From a bacterium (lineage in GTDB: Bacteria > Armatimonadota > Fimbriimonadia > Fimbriimonadales > Fimbriimonadaceae): a stretch of DNA of 64,000 nt. The position numbers and the translations under genes are program-made. The stretch's first letter is position 1. Each line of letters opens with the position of its first letter. The stretch is from NCBI GenBank assembly GCA_027483535.1, contig JAIXUN010000002.1:2170001-2234000 (forward strand), written 5' to 3'. Below, in pieces: positions 17,254 through 25,537 of the stretch. The notes under the pieces were generated by a model that was given only the letters and a program-made list of their open reading frames with translations, had not been told where the DNA came from and did no database searches.

Positions 17254-17909
17254 TCGAGGCTGCGGGATTATCGCTGGTGTACTCCGACCACGGTCGAGAG
17301 GTGTACGCCTGCAAAGACGTTTCCCTTCGGATCGAAACCTCAGAGTTTCTGGGCATCCTTGGCCCGTCTGGAAGCGGAAAATCTTCTTTGCTGTATCTGC
17401 TCAGCGGTCTCAAAGACCCTTCCCACGGAAAGGTACTGTACAACGGCGCGCCCATTCATGACCTCAGCGATGAGGAGCGGAGCCAGTTAAGGCGTCGCGA
17501 GTTTGGGTTTGTCTTCCAGCAGCCTTACCTCCTTGGTTACATGACGGCGCTTGAGAACGTACTGAGCGTGGCGCCGGACAAAGCGGATCAGCTCAAGGAT
17601 CGAGCGATCGATCTTCTGGACGCGTTAGGACTCGCCGAGAAAGCGGATCGGTTGCCCCACACCCTGAGCGGGGGCGAGCGTCAGCGAGTGTGCATCGCCC
17701 GTGCCCTTGTAACTGATCCGAAGGTGATCTTCGCCGACGAGCCCACCGCCGCTCTCGACCACAAAAACGGCGTCAACGTTATGGAGATTCTTAACCGTCA
17801 CCGAGGAAACGGAGCGCTCGTGATGGTCACCCACGACCCTTCGATGCTTGAACACGCAAATCGGATCGTGAGAATTCAAGACGGCGAATTGGTTGTTGAA
17901 ACCGGCTAA
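17250..17909 (+). CDS. ABC transporter ATPase, LolD/MacB type
   Basis: 219-residue nucleotide-binding subunit that powers the FtsX-type permease encoded just before it. The Walker A motif GPSGSGKSS is at 38-46, the Q-loop is in FVFQQPYLLGYMTALEN, the signature is LSGGERQRV, Walker B is VIFADEP, and the switch His is in MVTHDPS. The start is TTG within TTGA, overlapping the permease stop, with GAGAGGAGG just upstream, so the two are translationally coupled. Confidence 0.9.
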   Translation: MIEAAGLSLVYSDHGREVYACKDVSLRIETSEFLGILGPSGSGKSSLLYLLSGLKDPSHGKVLYNGAPIHDLSDEERSQLRRREFGFVFQQPYLLGYMTALENVLSVAPDKADQLKDRAIDLLDALGLAEKADRLPHTLSGGERQRVCIARALVTDPKVIFADEPTAALDHKNGVNVMEILNRHRGNGALVMVTHDPSMLEHANRIVRIQDGELVVETG

Positions 17910-17992
17910 TGTCTTTTCCGCCTTTTTGAGCGCAAATTTATCAGGGCCATACCGGTCTTTCGCCTCACACTTTGAGAGGACTTTGCAATTCC

Positions 17993-18022
17993 TTGACAGG
18001 GTTTTCTTAGGAACGGTATCTT
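17993..18022 (+). promoter_or_regulatory. Sigma70-like promoter of speD
   Basis: TTGACA at 17993-17998 and TATCTT at 18017-18022 are separated by 18 bases. Transcription would start near 18029 and give a leader of about 227 bases before speD. Confidence 0.6.
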
Positions 18023-18028
18023 TTTAAA

Positions 18029-18255
18029 TTGCGTCACGGGTAACCGTGGTGGCTTTTGTGGGTTCATCCTCCAAAAGGAGAAAACCTGTCGGCGAAACAG
18101 AGATGCGAACAACGCAACGTACGAGTGGGGTCGGCCCGATCCGACCAACCGTGGCGAGTTCCAATCCGCACTCCTCATCGTCGCATCGTCTCGTCGGGTT
18201 TCTCGCGCAAGAGCTGTCTTGTGTCTGCGCACGGTTAGAAATGAGGTTCATGTGA
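18029..18255 (+). ncRNA. Structured 5' leader of speD
   Basis: Between the promoter and speD lies a run of compact hairpins: CACGG-GTAA-CCGTG (18035-18048), GGTT/AACC around CTCC-AAAA-GGAG (18061-18086), CTGT/ACAG (18086-18100), TGCG-AACAA-CGCA (18104-18116) and GGTCGG-CCCGAT-CCGACC (18129-18146). No known riboswitch class was recognised. An overlapping frame (18046-18255) ends exactly one base before the speD start codon, so leader translation is an alternative reading. Confidence 0.5.
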
Positions 18256-18858
18256 TTGGCAACAACAACTTTTTTGGTTATTAGTTCTGTCGTCGGCGCC
18301 GCCATTGCGGTCCGCTCCACCGGTAACTGGTTCGATGCTCTGAAGAGCAAGTTCCAGAAGAAGGCTCCTATGCAAGCCGCTGCTCCTGTTTTGGAGCGCA
18401 ACGAAGGTTGGGTTTTCGTCCACTGTGACGACCCCGAGGCTTTCGGAGAGTGGCTAGGTAAGGACGAAGAGGGACTTCCCACTCGTCCGGGCGAAGAACC
18501 TTCCCTTGGCTCTCACCTTCTCATCGAGATGTTCGGCTGCAAAGGCGAACTCCTTGAAAAAGAGAATCACGTCGGTCAGGCGATGATGGACGCAGCAACC
18601 GACTCTAAGGCAACCATCGTGGCGGATTCCTTCCACGAGTTCAAGCCCTACGGAGTTTCGGGTGCGGTGATCATCCAAGAGTCGCACTACACGATCCACA
18701 CGTGGCCAGAGCACGGCTACGCGGCAGTGGACCTGTTCTACTGTGGTGGCACCGTTCTTGTCCACCGAGCGGTCGAGACTCTTCGCGAGCGGTTCCAACC
18801 GGAGCGAATCAAGTTCCTCGTCGTTCGACGTGGCGTTGAATCCGAAGTCAGCCGATAA
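18256..18858 (+). CDS. speD: S-adenosylmethionine decarboxylase with N-terminal extension
   Basis: Makes decarboxylated S-adenosylmethionine, the aminopropyl donor for spermidine-type polyamines. It is a self-cleaving pyruvoyl enzyme: the motif QESHYTIHTWPEHGY gives cleavage between Glu142 and Ser143, with His148 and Cys163 at the same offsets (+5 and +20) as Ser63, His68 and Cys83 in the Thermotoga enzyme. The catalytic domain begins at about residue 85 (GSHLLIEMFGC). The first 84 residues are extra and include a hydrophobic start (FLVISSVVGAAIAV) and WVFVHCDDPEAFGEWL. The TTG start at 18256 directly follows a leader stop. speE lies 3.7 kb downstream. Confidence 0.85.
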   Translation: MATTTFLVISSVVGAAIAVRSTGNWFDALKSKFQKKAPMQAAAPVLERNEGWVFVHCDDPEAFGEWLGKDEEGLPTRPGEEPSLGSHLLIEMFGCKGELLEKENHVGQAMMDAATDSKATIVADSFHEFKPYGVSGAVIIQESHYTIHTWPEHGYAAVDLFYCGGTVLVHRAVETLRERFQPERIKFLVVRRGVESEVSR

Positions 18859-18880
18859 GGTTCTCGACTTCATCGCAAAA

Positions 18881-18919
18881 GAAAAGCGGACTCCACTTCG
18901 GAGTCCGCTTTTCTTTTTT
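18881..18919 (+). terminator. Intrinsic terminator of speD
   Basis: 14-bp stem GAAAAGCGGACTCC with its complement, loop ACTTC, followed by TTTTTT. It lies 22 bases after the speD stop. The facing pseudopilin gene ends 25 bases further on. Confidence 0.9.
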
Positions 18920-18943
18920 CGTTCACGGGTTCGAGTTGCGAGT

Positions 18944-19660
18944 CTAGTGGTCGTGATGAATCTCTTCCGACCGTCGATCCACGTTGTGGGCACCCGGAAG
19001 CGGCGACTTCACGGTTTGCTCCCACCGAGAGAACTTCGCGTGCCCGTCCAGGTAATCAAAGTTGGCGCCTCCTACCCAGGGTCGTTGCTCAAGCCGAGTG
19101 AGGAACCAATCTTCTAGCTCTCCACCTTCTTCATGCGCACCGACATAGAGCGAGAGATCGTTCCAATCTGGCGTTGCCGGATCGTCGTGGGCAGATTCCG
19201 GCCAGGGGTGATAGTCCGGATCGGCCGCGTTCAGGGCGCGAAGGCTCACGATGATTTGACCGGAAGGATCAGACGTTGAAGTAAGAGAGGCGCCGTGCGA
19301 AAACAGGCCGTTGATCGAATAATCCGATTGAGGCAAAACCAACTCGCCCTCTTCGTTCTCAACCGCAATTCGCTGGTAGGCAGGGGTTCGAAAAACATCG
19401 TTGCTCTTCACATAGGGGAAGAGAGGCACATACCAGAGGTACCCCGACTCGTGGTCGGTGACCATGCTGTGGTCGTCCCAATCGTTGGCGTAAAGCATGA
19501 TCGACTTTCCGATCTGGCTCAAGTTCGAAAGGTCTGCCGTCTTCTTTGCCGCCGCCTTTGCCTGAGCAAACACCGGGAACAAGATGGCAGCCAAGATCGC
19601 GATGATCGCGATGACGACCAGCAGTTCGATAAGCGTGAAGGCTGTTTTTGAGCGATACAT
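18944..19660 (-). CDS. Type II/IV pseudopilin-like protein
   Basis: 238-residue protein with a class III prepilin signal: the basic leader MYRSKTA, cleavage before [12 protein letters not shown] with Glu at +5, and a hydrophobic helix to about residue 33. Residue -1 is Ala instead of the usual Gly. The C-terminal [14 protein letters not shown] is the His/Asp-Gly signature of the large pseudopilin families that abound in Planctomycetes, Verrucomicrobia and Armatimonadota. It would be processed by prepilin peptidase and assembled at the inner membrane or secreted. It stands alone, converging on speD. Confidence 0.85.
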   Translation of the reverse strand: MYRSKTAFTLIELLVVIAIIAILAAILFPVFAQAKAAAKKTADLSNLSQIGKSIMLYANDWDDHSMVTDHESGYLWYVPLFPYVKSNDVFRTPAYQRIAVENEEGELVLPQSDYSINGLFSHGASLTSTSDPSGQIIVSLRALNAADPDYHPWPESAHDDPATPDWNDLSLYVGAHEEGGELEDWFLTRLEQRPWVGGANFDYLDGHAKFSRWEQTVKSPLPGAHNVDRRSEEIHHDH

Positions 19661-19846
19661 AAGATCAAACCAAACGTGGCTACCCCAGGTCCGTATAGGT
19701 ACTACGCAACTTAACTTTACCGGTTCAGAGAAAGTTCTGATCGATCTGGAACGTTGAACCCAAGAAAGATCGCATTTTTATGGTTCTGTTAAGAAACGAA
19801 ATTTCAGGACGCCGCCGTCAGTCCCGAAACCATATGCTCTTACACG

Positions 19847-22462
19847 ATGATTCCAGCCCTCCTTCTGACTGCGTTTGCCCCGGCAGCGCAGGATGTTTTC
19901 ATGGCCCCGGCTGGCGAGGCCGTTGCGAAGGTAGTTCCAGGAGGAGTAACCGTCCTCCCGAACGGGCGCCTACTGACCCCTCAGGGAAGCCGAATGTGGA
20001 CGAACGACGACCTTTGGAAGGTCGTTCTATCCCCCGATCGTAAAACCATCGTCGCATTCGATGATCGCGCCCTGAACATCTTTACGGGTGAAACAAATCG
20101 GCCCGCGAAGACTGTCCCCATGAAGGCGATCTCGCCCTGCGGCGCCTTCTCACCCGATGGAAAACTGTTCCTTGCAGGTGGTGGAGATTCTGGAACCGTC
20201 TTCCTCTTGGAAACCCAAAACTGGACCGAAGTTGGCAAGTTTGAACTGAACTCCGACGGCGTCGCCGATGCTTATCCCAACGACATCGCTTTTCTTCCGA
20301 ACGGGAAATCTGCCATCGTCCTGGACGTCGCCACCCAGAAGATCGTCACGCTCGATATCGCCTCGATGAAGGTAGCTTCAAGGGTCAACGCCGGACGACA
20401 GCCTTACGCCCTGGCTCTTTCTGCTGACGGTAAGCAGTTGTTCGTTGCGAATATTGGAATCTTCAACTATTCGGTCATTCCTCCGGCAAGGAACAAACAG
20501 TCCACGCCGGGTCTGAAGAAACCACCGTTTGGGTTTCCGAGCAAGGAAGCCGAAGTGGGTGTCGAGGCGGAGGACCGGTTCGTGCCCGGACTCGGAGACG
20601 CCCGCTCCCCAGATGGTCACTCCGTTTTCAAGTACGTTCTCGGCGGAGAGAAGCCCAAGTTTGTTGCTGGAGTGAAGACGGGAATCCTCATTCATGCCCC
20701 CGCTGATGGTGGAAAAGCCGTCGGAGGCAGCTCGCCGAACGCACTCCTCTTGGAAGGCAATCGACTGTGGGTTTCTAATGCGAACAACGACACTGTCCAA
20801 GCGTTTGACCTTAATCTGAAGCCGCTTACCTCAGTGAAGTTAGTGCCTCAGCCCAAGCTGAAAATGGTGCGCGGCGTGATTCCCAGCGCGATGACGCTCA
20901 GCCGAGACAAAGGCACCCTTTATGTTGCGGCGAGTGGCTTAAACGCGGTTGCTGGAATCGACTTGAAGACCCTACAGGTGAAGGGCTACTTCCCCACCGG
21001 ATGGTTCCCGACCTCGTTGCAAACGGGGGCGGATGGCAAGCTTTTCGTCGGAACCCAAAAGGGACTCGGACGGGGACCGCGAGGACCCGAGCGCCCCAAA
21101 ACCGATGAGCGCATCGGTCTTTCCGAGATGCCCGGAATGGTCCACGCCACGTTTGCACCTGCGTCTCCCGACAAGTGGTCAGCCGCGACCCAAACCGTGC
21201 TCAAGAACAACGGTCTATTGCCCACCAAGCAGGTGGTGAACTTCCCGCCGCAAATCAAGCACGTCGTCTTCATCACGAAAGAGAACCACACCTTCGACGG
21301 CATCTTCGGAGCCCTTGGCAGAGGTCGGGGAGAACCCGACTACGCCGAATACGGCCAGAAAGGTTGGATTCGAGAGAAGGGCAAAGAGGAGCGTGTTCCG
21401 ATCATGCCCAACCACATCAAGTTGGCAAACGAGTTCGGGATCAGCGACAACTTCTACATGGAGCCGCAAGCCAGTGGCGATGGCCACCGATGGCTGGTTG
21501 GCGTTTATCCGAGTCTCTGGACGACCCGAGTCTTCTATGCCGGATGGCGATTCAAGCCAACCGATAACGCCAAAGGTCGATTAGCCAGCATGGGATCGGA
21601 TGGAAGCCAGGTTCCCGAGGACTATCTGGAGAACGGATCCATATGGGAGCATCTGCACCGCAACGGAATCAACTTCCGAAACTACGGTGAAGGTTATGAG
21701 CTGCCCGGATCGCTCGAACTCCCGCCGAACAGTCGAACGGGAACGAACTACCTCGTCAACCACCCCATGCCGAAGGTGCTGTACGACAACACCGACTTCA
21801 ACTTCCCGGCTTACAACAACAACATCCCGGATATCGCCCGAGCCGACTGGTTCAAGGAAGACATCCAAAAGATGTTCCGAAGCAAGGGCAAGCCGCTGCC
21901 TCGATTCCTGAACATCGCAATCTGTAACGACCACGGTGCATCGCCGAACGCCAGCCGAGGCTTCCCCTACACCGCAAGCTACATGGCCGATAACGACCTA
22001 GCCCTCGGCCGAATAGTGGAGTACCTGTCTAGAACCCCAGAGTGGAAGAACATGGCGATCTTTGTCACCCAGGACGACTCCGGCGGTGACAACGACCACA
22101 TCGACCGCCACCGAAGCTTCGTGCTGGCAATCAGCCCATACGCCAAACGCGGCTACGTGAGCACTCGGCACACGAGCATCATGTCGATCATCCGGTCCAT
22201 TTACGGCATCTTCGGTCTCGGTCCGAACAACATGTTCGATGCCGTGGCGACCCCGCTGGACGACATGTTCACCAGCAAGCCGGACTTCACTCCGTACACG
22301 CACCTTCCGAGCGATCTGCGAGTGTTCGACCCGGCAAAGACCTTCGATCCCAGCGACCCTGACTTCAAGAAGCGTCGCGGCGAACGACCTGAGGTGCCGA
22401 TGGACGACCCGAAGTTTGTCGACTCCTTGCGCAAGCAACCGATAAAACCCGGCAAATCGTAA
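19847..22462 (+). CDS. YncE-like beta-propeller fused to phosphoesterase
   Basis: 871-residue exported two-domain protein. A signal peptide (to about residue 14) leads into a seven-bladed propeller of the YncE type, with repeats such as DLWKVVLSPDRKTIVAFDD and LTLSRDKGTLYVAASGLNAV. From about residue 475 a phosphoesterase of the phospholipase C/acid phosphatase group begins with HVVFITKENHTFDGIFGALG and continues to FVTQDDSGGDNDHIDRHRS, supplying the metal-binding Asp, His and nucleophile region. Fusions of this order are known as bifunctional YncE/alkaline phosphatase proteins. It probably releases phosphate from organic esters in the periplasm. Confidence 0.85.
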   Translation: MIPALLLTAFAPAAQDVFMAPAGEAVAKVVPGGVTVLPNGRLLTPQGSRMWTNDDLWKVVLSPDRKTIVAFDDRALNIFTGETNRPAKTVPMKAISPCGAFSPDGKLFLAGGGDSGTVFLLETQNWTEVGKFELNSDGVADAYPNDIAFLPNGKSAIVLDVATQKIVTLDIASMKVASRVNAGRQPYALALSADGKQLFVANIGIFNYSVIPPARNKQSTPGLKKPPFGFPSKEAEVGVEAEDRFVPGLGDARSPDGHSVFKYVLGGEKPKFVAGVKTGILIHAPADGGKAVGGSSPNALLLEGNRLWVSNANNDTVQAFDLNLKPLTSVKLVPQPKLKMVRGVIPSAMTLSRDKGTLYVAASGLNAVAGIDLKTLQVKGYFPTGWFPTSLQTGADGKLFVGTQKGLGRGPRGPERPKTDERIGLSEMPGMVHATFAPASPDKWSAATQTVLKNNGLLPTKQVVNFPPQIKHVVFITKENHTFDGIFGALGRGRGEPDYAEYGQKGWIREKGKEERVPIMPNHIKLANEFGISDNFYMEPQASGDGHRWLVGVYPSLWTTRVFYAGWRFKPTDNAKGRLASMGSDGSQVPEDYLENGSIWEHLHRNGINFRNYGEGYELPGSLELPPNSRTGTNYLVNHPMPKVLYDNTDFNFPAYNNNIPDIARADWFKEDIQKMFRSKGKPLPRFLNIAICNDHGASPNASRGFPYTASYMADNDLALGRIVEYLSRTPEWKNMAIFVTQDDSGGDNDHIDRHRSFVLAISPYAKRGYVSTRHTSIMSIIRSIYGIFGLGPNNMFDAVATPLDDMFTSKPDFTPYTHLPSDLRVFDPAKTFDPSDPDFKKRRGERPEVPMDDPKFVDSLRKQPIKPGKS

Positions 22463-22482
22463 GGGCCCCTCGTCCCTCAATC

Positions 22483-22523
22483 AACGCCCTCCTGACACTC
22501 CTATCGGGAATCAGGGGGGCGTT
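22483..22523 (+). promoter_or_regulatory. Hairpin covering the speE ribosome binding site
   Basis: 13-bp stem, AACGCCCTCCTGA with TCAGGGGGGCGTT (one G-T pair), around a 15-base loop. The GGGGGG that serves as the Shine-Dalgarno of speE lies in the 3' arm, 6 bases before the ATG. It could terminate the upstream gene, but no T-run follows, so control of speE translation is the better reading. Confidence 0.55.
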
Positions 22524-22525
22524 CT

Positions 22526-23476
22526 ATGTCAAACTTACCAACGCCAATGTCCAGCGACGCAACCGGAATTTTCATCAACGAGACCCACACCAGTGCCGCC
22601 ATTTGGCAGTACCGCGTGGGCAAGATGATCCTGGAAGGGAAAACCCAATATCAGACCTATCAAATCTGCGAAGTCCCGCGATTTGGAAAGTCTCTCTTCC
22701 TTGATTACAACATCCAGACCTCGATCCTGGACGAATACGTTTTTCACGAGTGCATGAGCCAACCCGCCATGACGCTGCACCCCAACCCAAAATCGGTAGT
22801 TGTGTGCGGCGGTGGCGAAGGCGCAACCCTTCGCGAAGCTCTGAAGCACAACACGGTTGAGAAGGCCATCATGGTCGACATCGACGAGGAACTTGTGGAC
22901 ATGGTTAAGGTTCACATGCCAGAGTGGCACCAAGGCGCGTTTGAGGACCCTCGAACCACCCTTCTCCACACGGACGCACGAGCGTGGCTGGAAGAGCACA
23001 AGGGCGCCAATTTTGACGTCATTCTGAGCGACCTGCCCAATCCTCACGAGGACGGTCCTGGTCAATTCCTGTTCACCAAGGAGTACTTCCAAATCGCAGC
23101 CGATGCGATGAGCGAAGATGGCGTTTTCGCTATGCAGGCGGGCTCGGCAAACGAGAACTATCCCGAGTGCATGGTCTCTTGCATCGAGACGCTGGAGAGC
23201 ATGAAGGAAGTCTTCCCGTACGTGGCGGGTTACTTCGGAATCGTCAGCACGTTCTTCCAACCATGGGGATTCGTCTTGGCTTCGAAGAAATATGATCCAA
23301 TGGCCCTAACAGCCGAAGAGATCGAGAACCGATTCCTCAAGCGAGGCGTCAAGAATAGGTATTACACAGGAAGATTCCACCATGCTTGCTTCACGCTTCC
23401 GGAATATCTTTTGGAAGCTCAAAAGCAGCACGGACGCATTCTCACCGATGCGGAACCCTTTGTCTGGACCGCTTGA
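22526..23476 (+). CDS. speE: Polyamine aminopropyltransferase (spermidine synthase family)
   Basis: Transfers the aminopropyl group made by SpeD to a polyamine acceptor in the cytoplasm. The fold is a Rossmann methyltransferase-like domain: GGGEGATLREALKH is the cofactor loop, MVDIDEELV binds the ribose, and LSDLPNP is the active-site Asp loop (usually D-x-x-D-P). The wording GGGEGATLRE and PEWHQGAF is closest to Thermus-type SpeE, which prefers agmatine over putrescine, so the acceptor here may be agmatine. 316 residues is a little longer than usual. The chosen ATG has GGGGGG upstream; a Met at 22547 has none. Confidence 0.85.
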   Translation: MSNLPTPMSSDATGIFINETHTSAAIWQYRVGKMILEGKTQYQTYQICEVPRFGKSLFLDYNIQTSILDEYVFHECMSQPAMTLHPNPKSVVVCGGGEGATLREALKHNTVEKAIMVDIDEELVDMVKVHMPEWHQGAFEDPRTTLLHTDARAWLEEHKGANFDVILSDLPNPHEDGPGQFLFTKEYFQIAADAMSEDGVFAMQAGSANENYPECMVSCIETLESMKEVFPYVAGYFGIVSTFFQPWGFVLASKKYDPMALTAEEIENRFLKRGVKNRYYTGRFHHACFTLPEYLLEAQKQHGRILTDAEPFVWTA

Positions 23477-23550
23477 TCGCCAACAATTGCGTTAAACCAC
23501 GAATTCTTTGCAGTTCTTGTTAAACGTAGTCAAGACGAACAATGTTGGGA

Positions 23551-23577
23551 TTGTCCCGAGGAAACCCCTTGGGACAA
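23551..23577 (+). other. Hairpin in the leader of a small gene
   Basis: 11-bp stem TTGTCCCGAGG with CCTTGGGACAA (one G-T pair) and loop AAACC. It stands 45 bases before the next gene with no T-run, so it is more likely a leader structure than a terminator of speE. Confidence 0.45.
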
Positions 23578-23621
23578 ACTCAAGAAAGACGAAGCAAAGA
23601 AGCTTCCATGGATGAACAAAG

Positions 23622-23924
23622 ATGTTTAGAAGACTTTATTGGGTTAGCGAATCGGTAGACCTTGACGGCAAATCTCGCGTTTTGGGCGTGTACACCTCCA
23701 TTCCAGATCTCGTCCGGTACGGCATGCGAACACCCGGATCAGGCGAACTCCGCCTAACGCTCACGCAGTTGGACTCCGAGAGAGAGACCCTCGGCACTTG
23801 GACCTCTTCCAACTTCGATTCCTTAGAAGAGGCGATGCAGCCTTATGTGCGCACAGAAGAATTCACCCCAGATCAGGTGAAGTCCCTGCTTGAGGCACTT
23901 GATCGAACAAGCGTCACCGCCTAA
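23622..23924 (+). CDS. Hypothetical protein, 100 residues
   Basis: Small soluble protein with a beta-rich first half (RLYWVSESVDLDGKSRVLGV, ELRLTLTQLDSERETLGTW) and a helical end (SLEEAMQPYV, PDQVKSLLEAL). It is an unrecognised family that looks like a compact ligand-binding or toxin-related fold, but nothing proves it. No strong ribosome binding site precedes the ATG. It is bounded by a leader hairpin and a strong terminator, which supports it being a transcribed unit. Confidence 0.6.
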   Translation: MFRRLYWVSESVDLDGKSRVLGVYTSIPDLVRYGMRTPGSGELRLTLTQLDSERETLGTWTSSNFDSLEEAMQPYVRTEEFTPDQVKSLLEALDRTSVTA

Positions 23925-23934
23925 CCACAGGCAA

Positions 23935-23973
23935 ACAAAAAAGACCTCGCTCAAGTTGAGCGAGGTCTTTTTT
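23935..23973. terminator. Bidirectional terminator
   Basis: Nearly perfect palindrome: AAGACCTCGCTCAA, a single central G, then TTGAGCGAGGTCTT, flanked by A-run and T-run. It can stop both the 100-residue plus-strand gene and the convergent lipoprotein gene. Confidence 0.9.
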
Positions 23974-23989
23974 CGTCTTTCCCCTCTCC

Positions 23990-25009
23990 TTACGGAGTGG
24001 TGGGGTTCGTGTCTTCTGCGGTCTTCGGCTTGGGGCTTACGTCTTCTGCCTTCAGGTTCTTAACCGCGGTCTCCCAGAGAGACTTGAGATCGCTTCGCCC
24101 GATGGAGACGTTGGCCGTCTTGAGCTTGGCGAGCAACTTCGAGTTGAGGTCCACGCCTTCGGCACCCTTCTTCAGGGCAAGCTGTCGGCGAACTCGCTCC
24201 TTCATCACGTCGTCGATCGAAACTTTCTCAGCAGCGGTCTTCTTCATGATGTAGAACTTGAGTCGCTGGTTACCCTCTTGAACCCAAGTCGTCGCTTGGT
24301 TCTCTGCGGTGGAGTCGACCAGCTTCTTCAGCGCTTCGGGGAACTGATCGTAGGTGTTGACCGGGAACATTCCTCGGCTCTCGCGGGCTCGTGGAGCTTT
24401 GCTGTAGCGCATGGCAACCGTTGCAAAGGTTTGGCCCGCCGCTAGTTCGCTGTCGACCGTTTGCTGCTCTTTCGGGCTATCAACCGCGACCCAGAGGAGA
24501 TCGGCGGTTCGAGGCTTCTCAAAGAGGTTAGGGTTCTTCTTGATGAAGGTATCTACCTGAGCGTCCGAAATCTTGACGCCCTTGGTGATCAGTCGGAACT
24601 GACAAAGGTCGATGACGACCTCGTTCTTAATCTGTTGGAGCGTGAGTCCCTGCTCTTTCTGAAGTTTCACAAGGTAGCCCTTGTTCAACTTCTCGCGGAA
24701 AGCCAACTCGGCCTCGATCTCCGGAGTGCCAGGGAAAACGCCTTCGTCTCGAGCCAACTGTTGCAGAGCCTTTCGGTTGACGAGGTCACGCAGTGCTTGG
24801 AAGGAGAGCGGCTCGGCAACTTGGGTATCGATCAAACCTTGGTTGGTCCGAATCCGGACCGTGTTCTTTCGCTCAAGGTAGGCAATATAGTCGTCCTTCG
24901 AGACCGCTTCGCCGTTGACCGTCACAAAGTTGTCGCTCTTGCCGCAACCCACGATTGCGGTGGTTGTAAGCGTGAGCAAAGCAAGACCTTTCCAATTCAA
25001 TTTCAGCAT
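23990..25009 (-). CDS. SurA/PrsA-like foldase lipoprotein
   Basis: 339-residue envelope protein. A signal with the lipobox AIVGC anchors it by lipid at the Cys near residue 22. A SurA-type N-terminal helical domain follows (VTVNGEAVSKDDYIAYLERK, ALRDLVNRKALQQLARDEG), then a parvulin-like PPIC region (RTADLLWVAVDSPKEQQTV, FATVAMRYSKAPRARESRGM) and a charged Pro/Thr tail. The likely role is folding or chaperoning of exported and outer-membrane proteins. Some parvulin active-site residues look altered, so it may be mainly a chaperone. Confidence 0.8.
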   Translation of the reverse strand: MLKLNWKGLALLTLTTTAIVGCGKSDNFVTVNGEAVSKDDYIAYLERKNTVRIRTNQGLIDTQVAEPLSFQALRDLVNRKALQQLARDEGVFPGTPEIEAELAFREKLNKGYLVKLQKEQGLTLQQIKNEVVIDLCQFRLITKGVKISDAQVDTFIKKNPNLFEKPRTADLLWVAVDSPKEQQTVDSELAAGQTFATVAMRYSKAPRARESRGMFPVNTYDQFPEALKKLVDSTAENQATTWVQEGNQRLKFYIMKKTAAEKVSIDDVMKERVRRQLALKKGAEGVDLNSKLLAKLKTANVSIGRSDLKSLWETAVKNLKAEDVSPKPKTAEDTNPTTP

Positions 25010-25180
25010 TCTGATTGATTCCTTTTCCCAGTAAAACTACCTGTATAGGATGGTACCCACACGTGCCTACCGCCCTATACATTTGCCCAGTTTGGGCATT
25101 CCAGCCTTTTCCAACAATGAAACGGCAAAGTCCGTGCCATTTCTGAATAATGCTGGGAGAAATCTTGGACAAATCCGGGT

Positions 25181-25441
25181 TTAGACCGCGATATCCAAGT
25201 GGAAACCGTCGAGGTTTTCCTCCTCGCCTTCTTCCTTTGGAGGGGGAATTACGCCCGATGAAGAGTCTTCAACATGAAGCTCGATGCGATCCTCATGACC
25301 GGTGCCACCCTCAGAAGGTTCCTGATCCTGACCATGTTTCCCCGGGTGCGATCCACGGTCGGACTGCCGCTGTACGCGGAACGGGTGATTCTGTTCATAA
25401 CCGGCCGATAAAGTCGCCCGGATTCTTTCGACACCGTCCAT
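25181..25441 (-). CDS. Small hydrophilic protein behind the sigma factor gene
   Basis: 86 residues, very polar, with a Gly/Gln/Glu/His-rich middle and the end NLDGFHLDIAV. No domain is recognised. The ATG at 25441 has GGAGGAG 5 bases upstream, one of the best ribosome binding sites in the window, which argues strongly for translation. It starts about 97 bases after the FliA-type sigma gene on the same strand, so the two may be co-transcribed. Function unknown; a link to motility is possible only by position. Confidence 0.6.
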   Translation of the reverse strand: MDGVERIRATLSAGYEQNHPFRVQRQSDRGSHPGKHGQDQEPSEGGTGHEDRIELHVEDSSSGVIPPPKEEGEEENLDGFHLDIAV

Positions 25442-25537
25442 ATCTCCTCCACTTTGGTTCTTCCGCAAGGAGCACCAAAGTTGAGACCGTAAATTTTCAG
25501 GGCGGCCCTGAAAAATCAGGGGCTGGCGGTGCGATTG

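Noticed and set aside
18046-18255. 70-residue frame ending just before speD, a possible leader peptide
   Set aside because: It runs through the row of hairpins, has no clear ribosome binding site and an odd Ser/Arg/Thr composition; the RNA structure explains the region better. Kept only as an alternative.
23551-23577. Terminator of speE
   Set aside because: The hairpin is good but no T-run follows on the plus strand, so it is listed as a leader structure.
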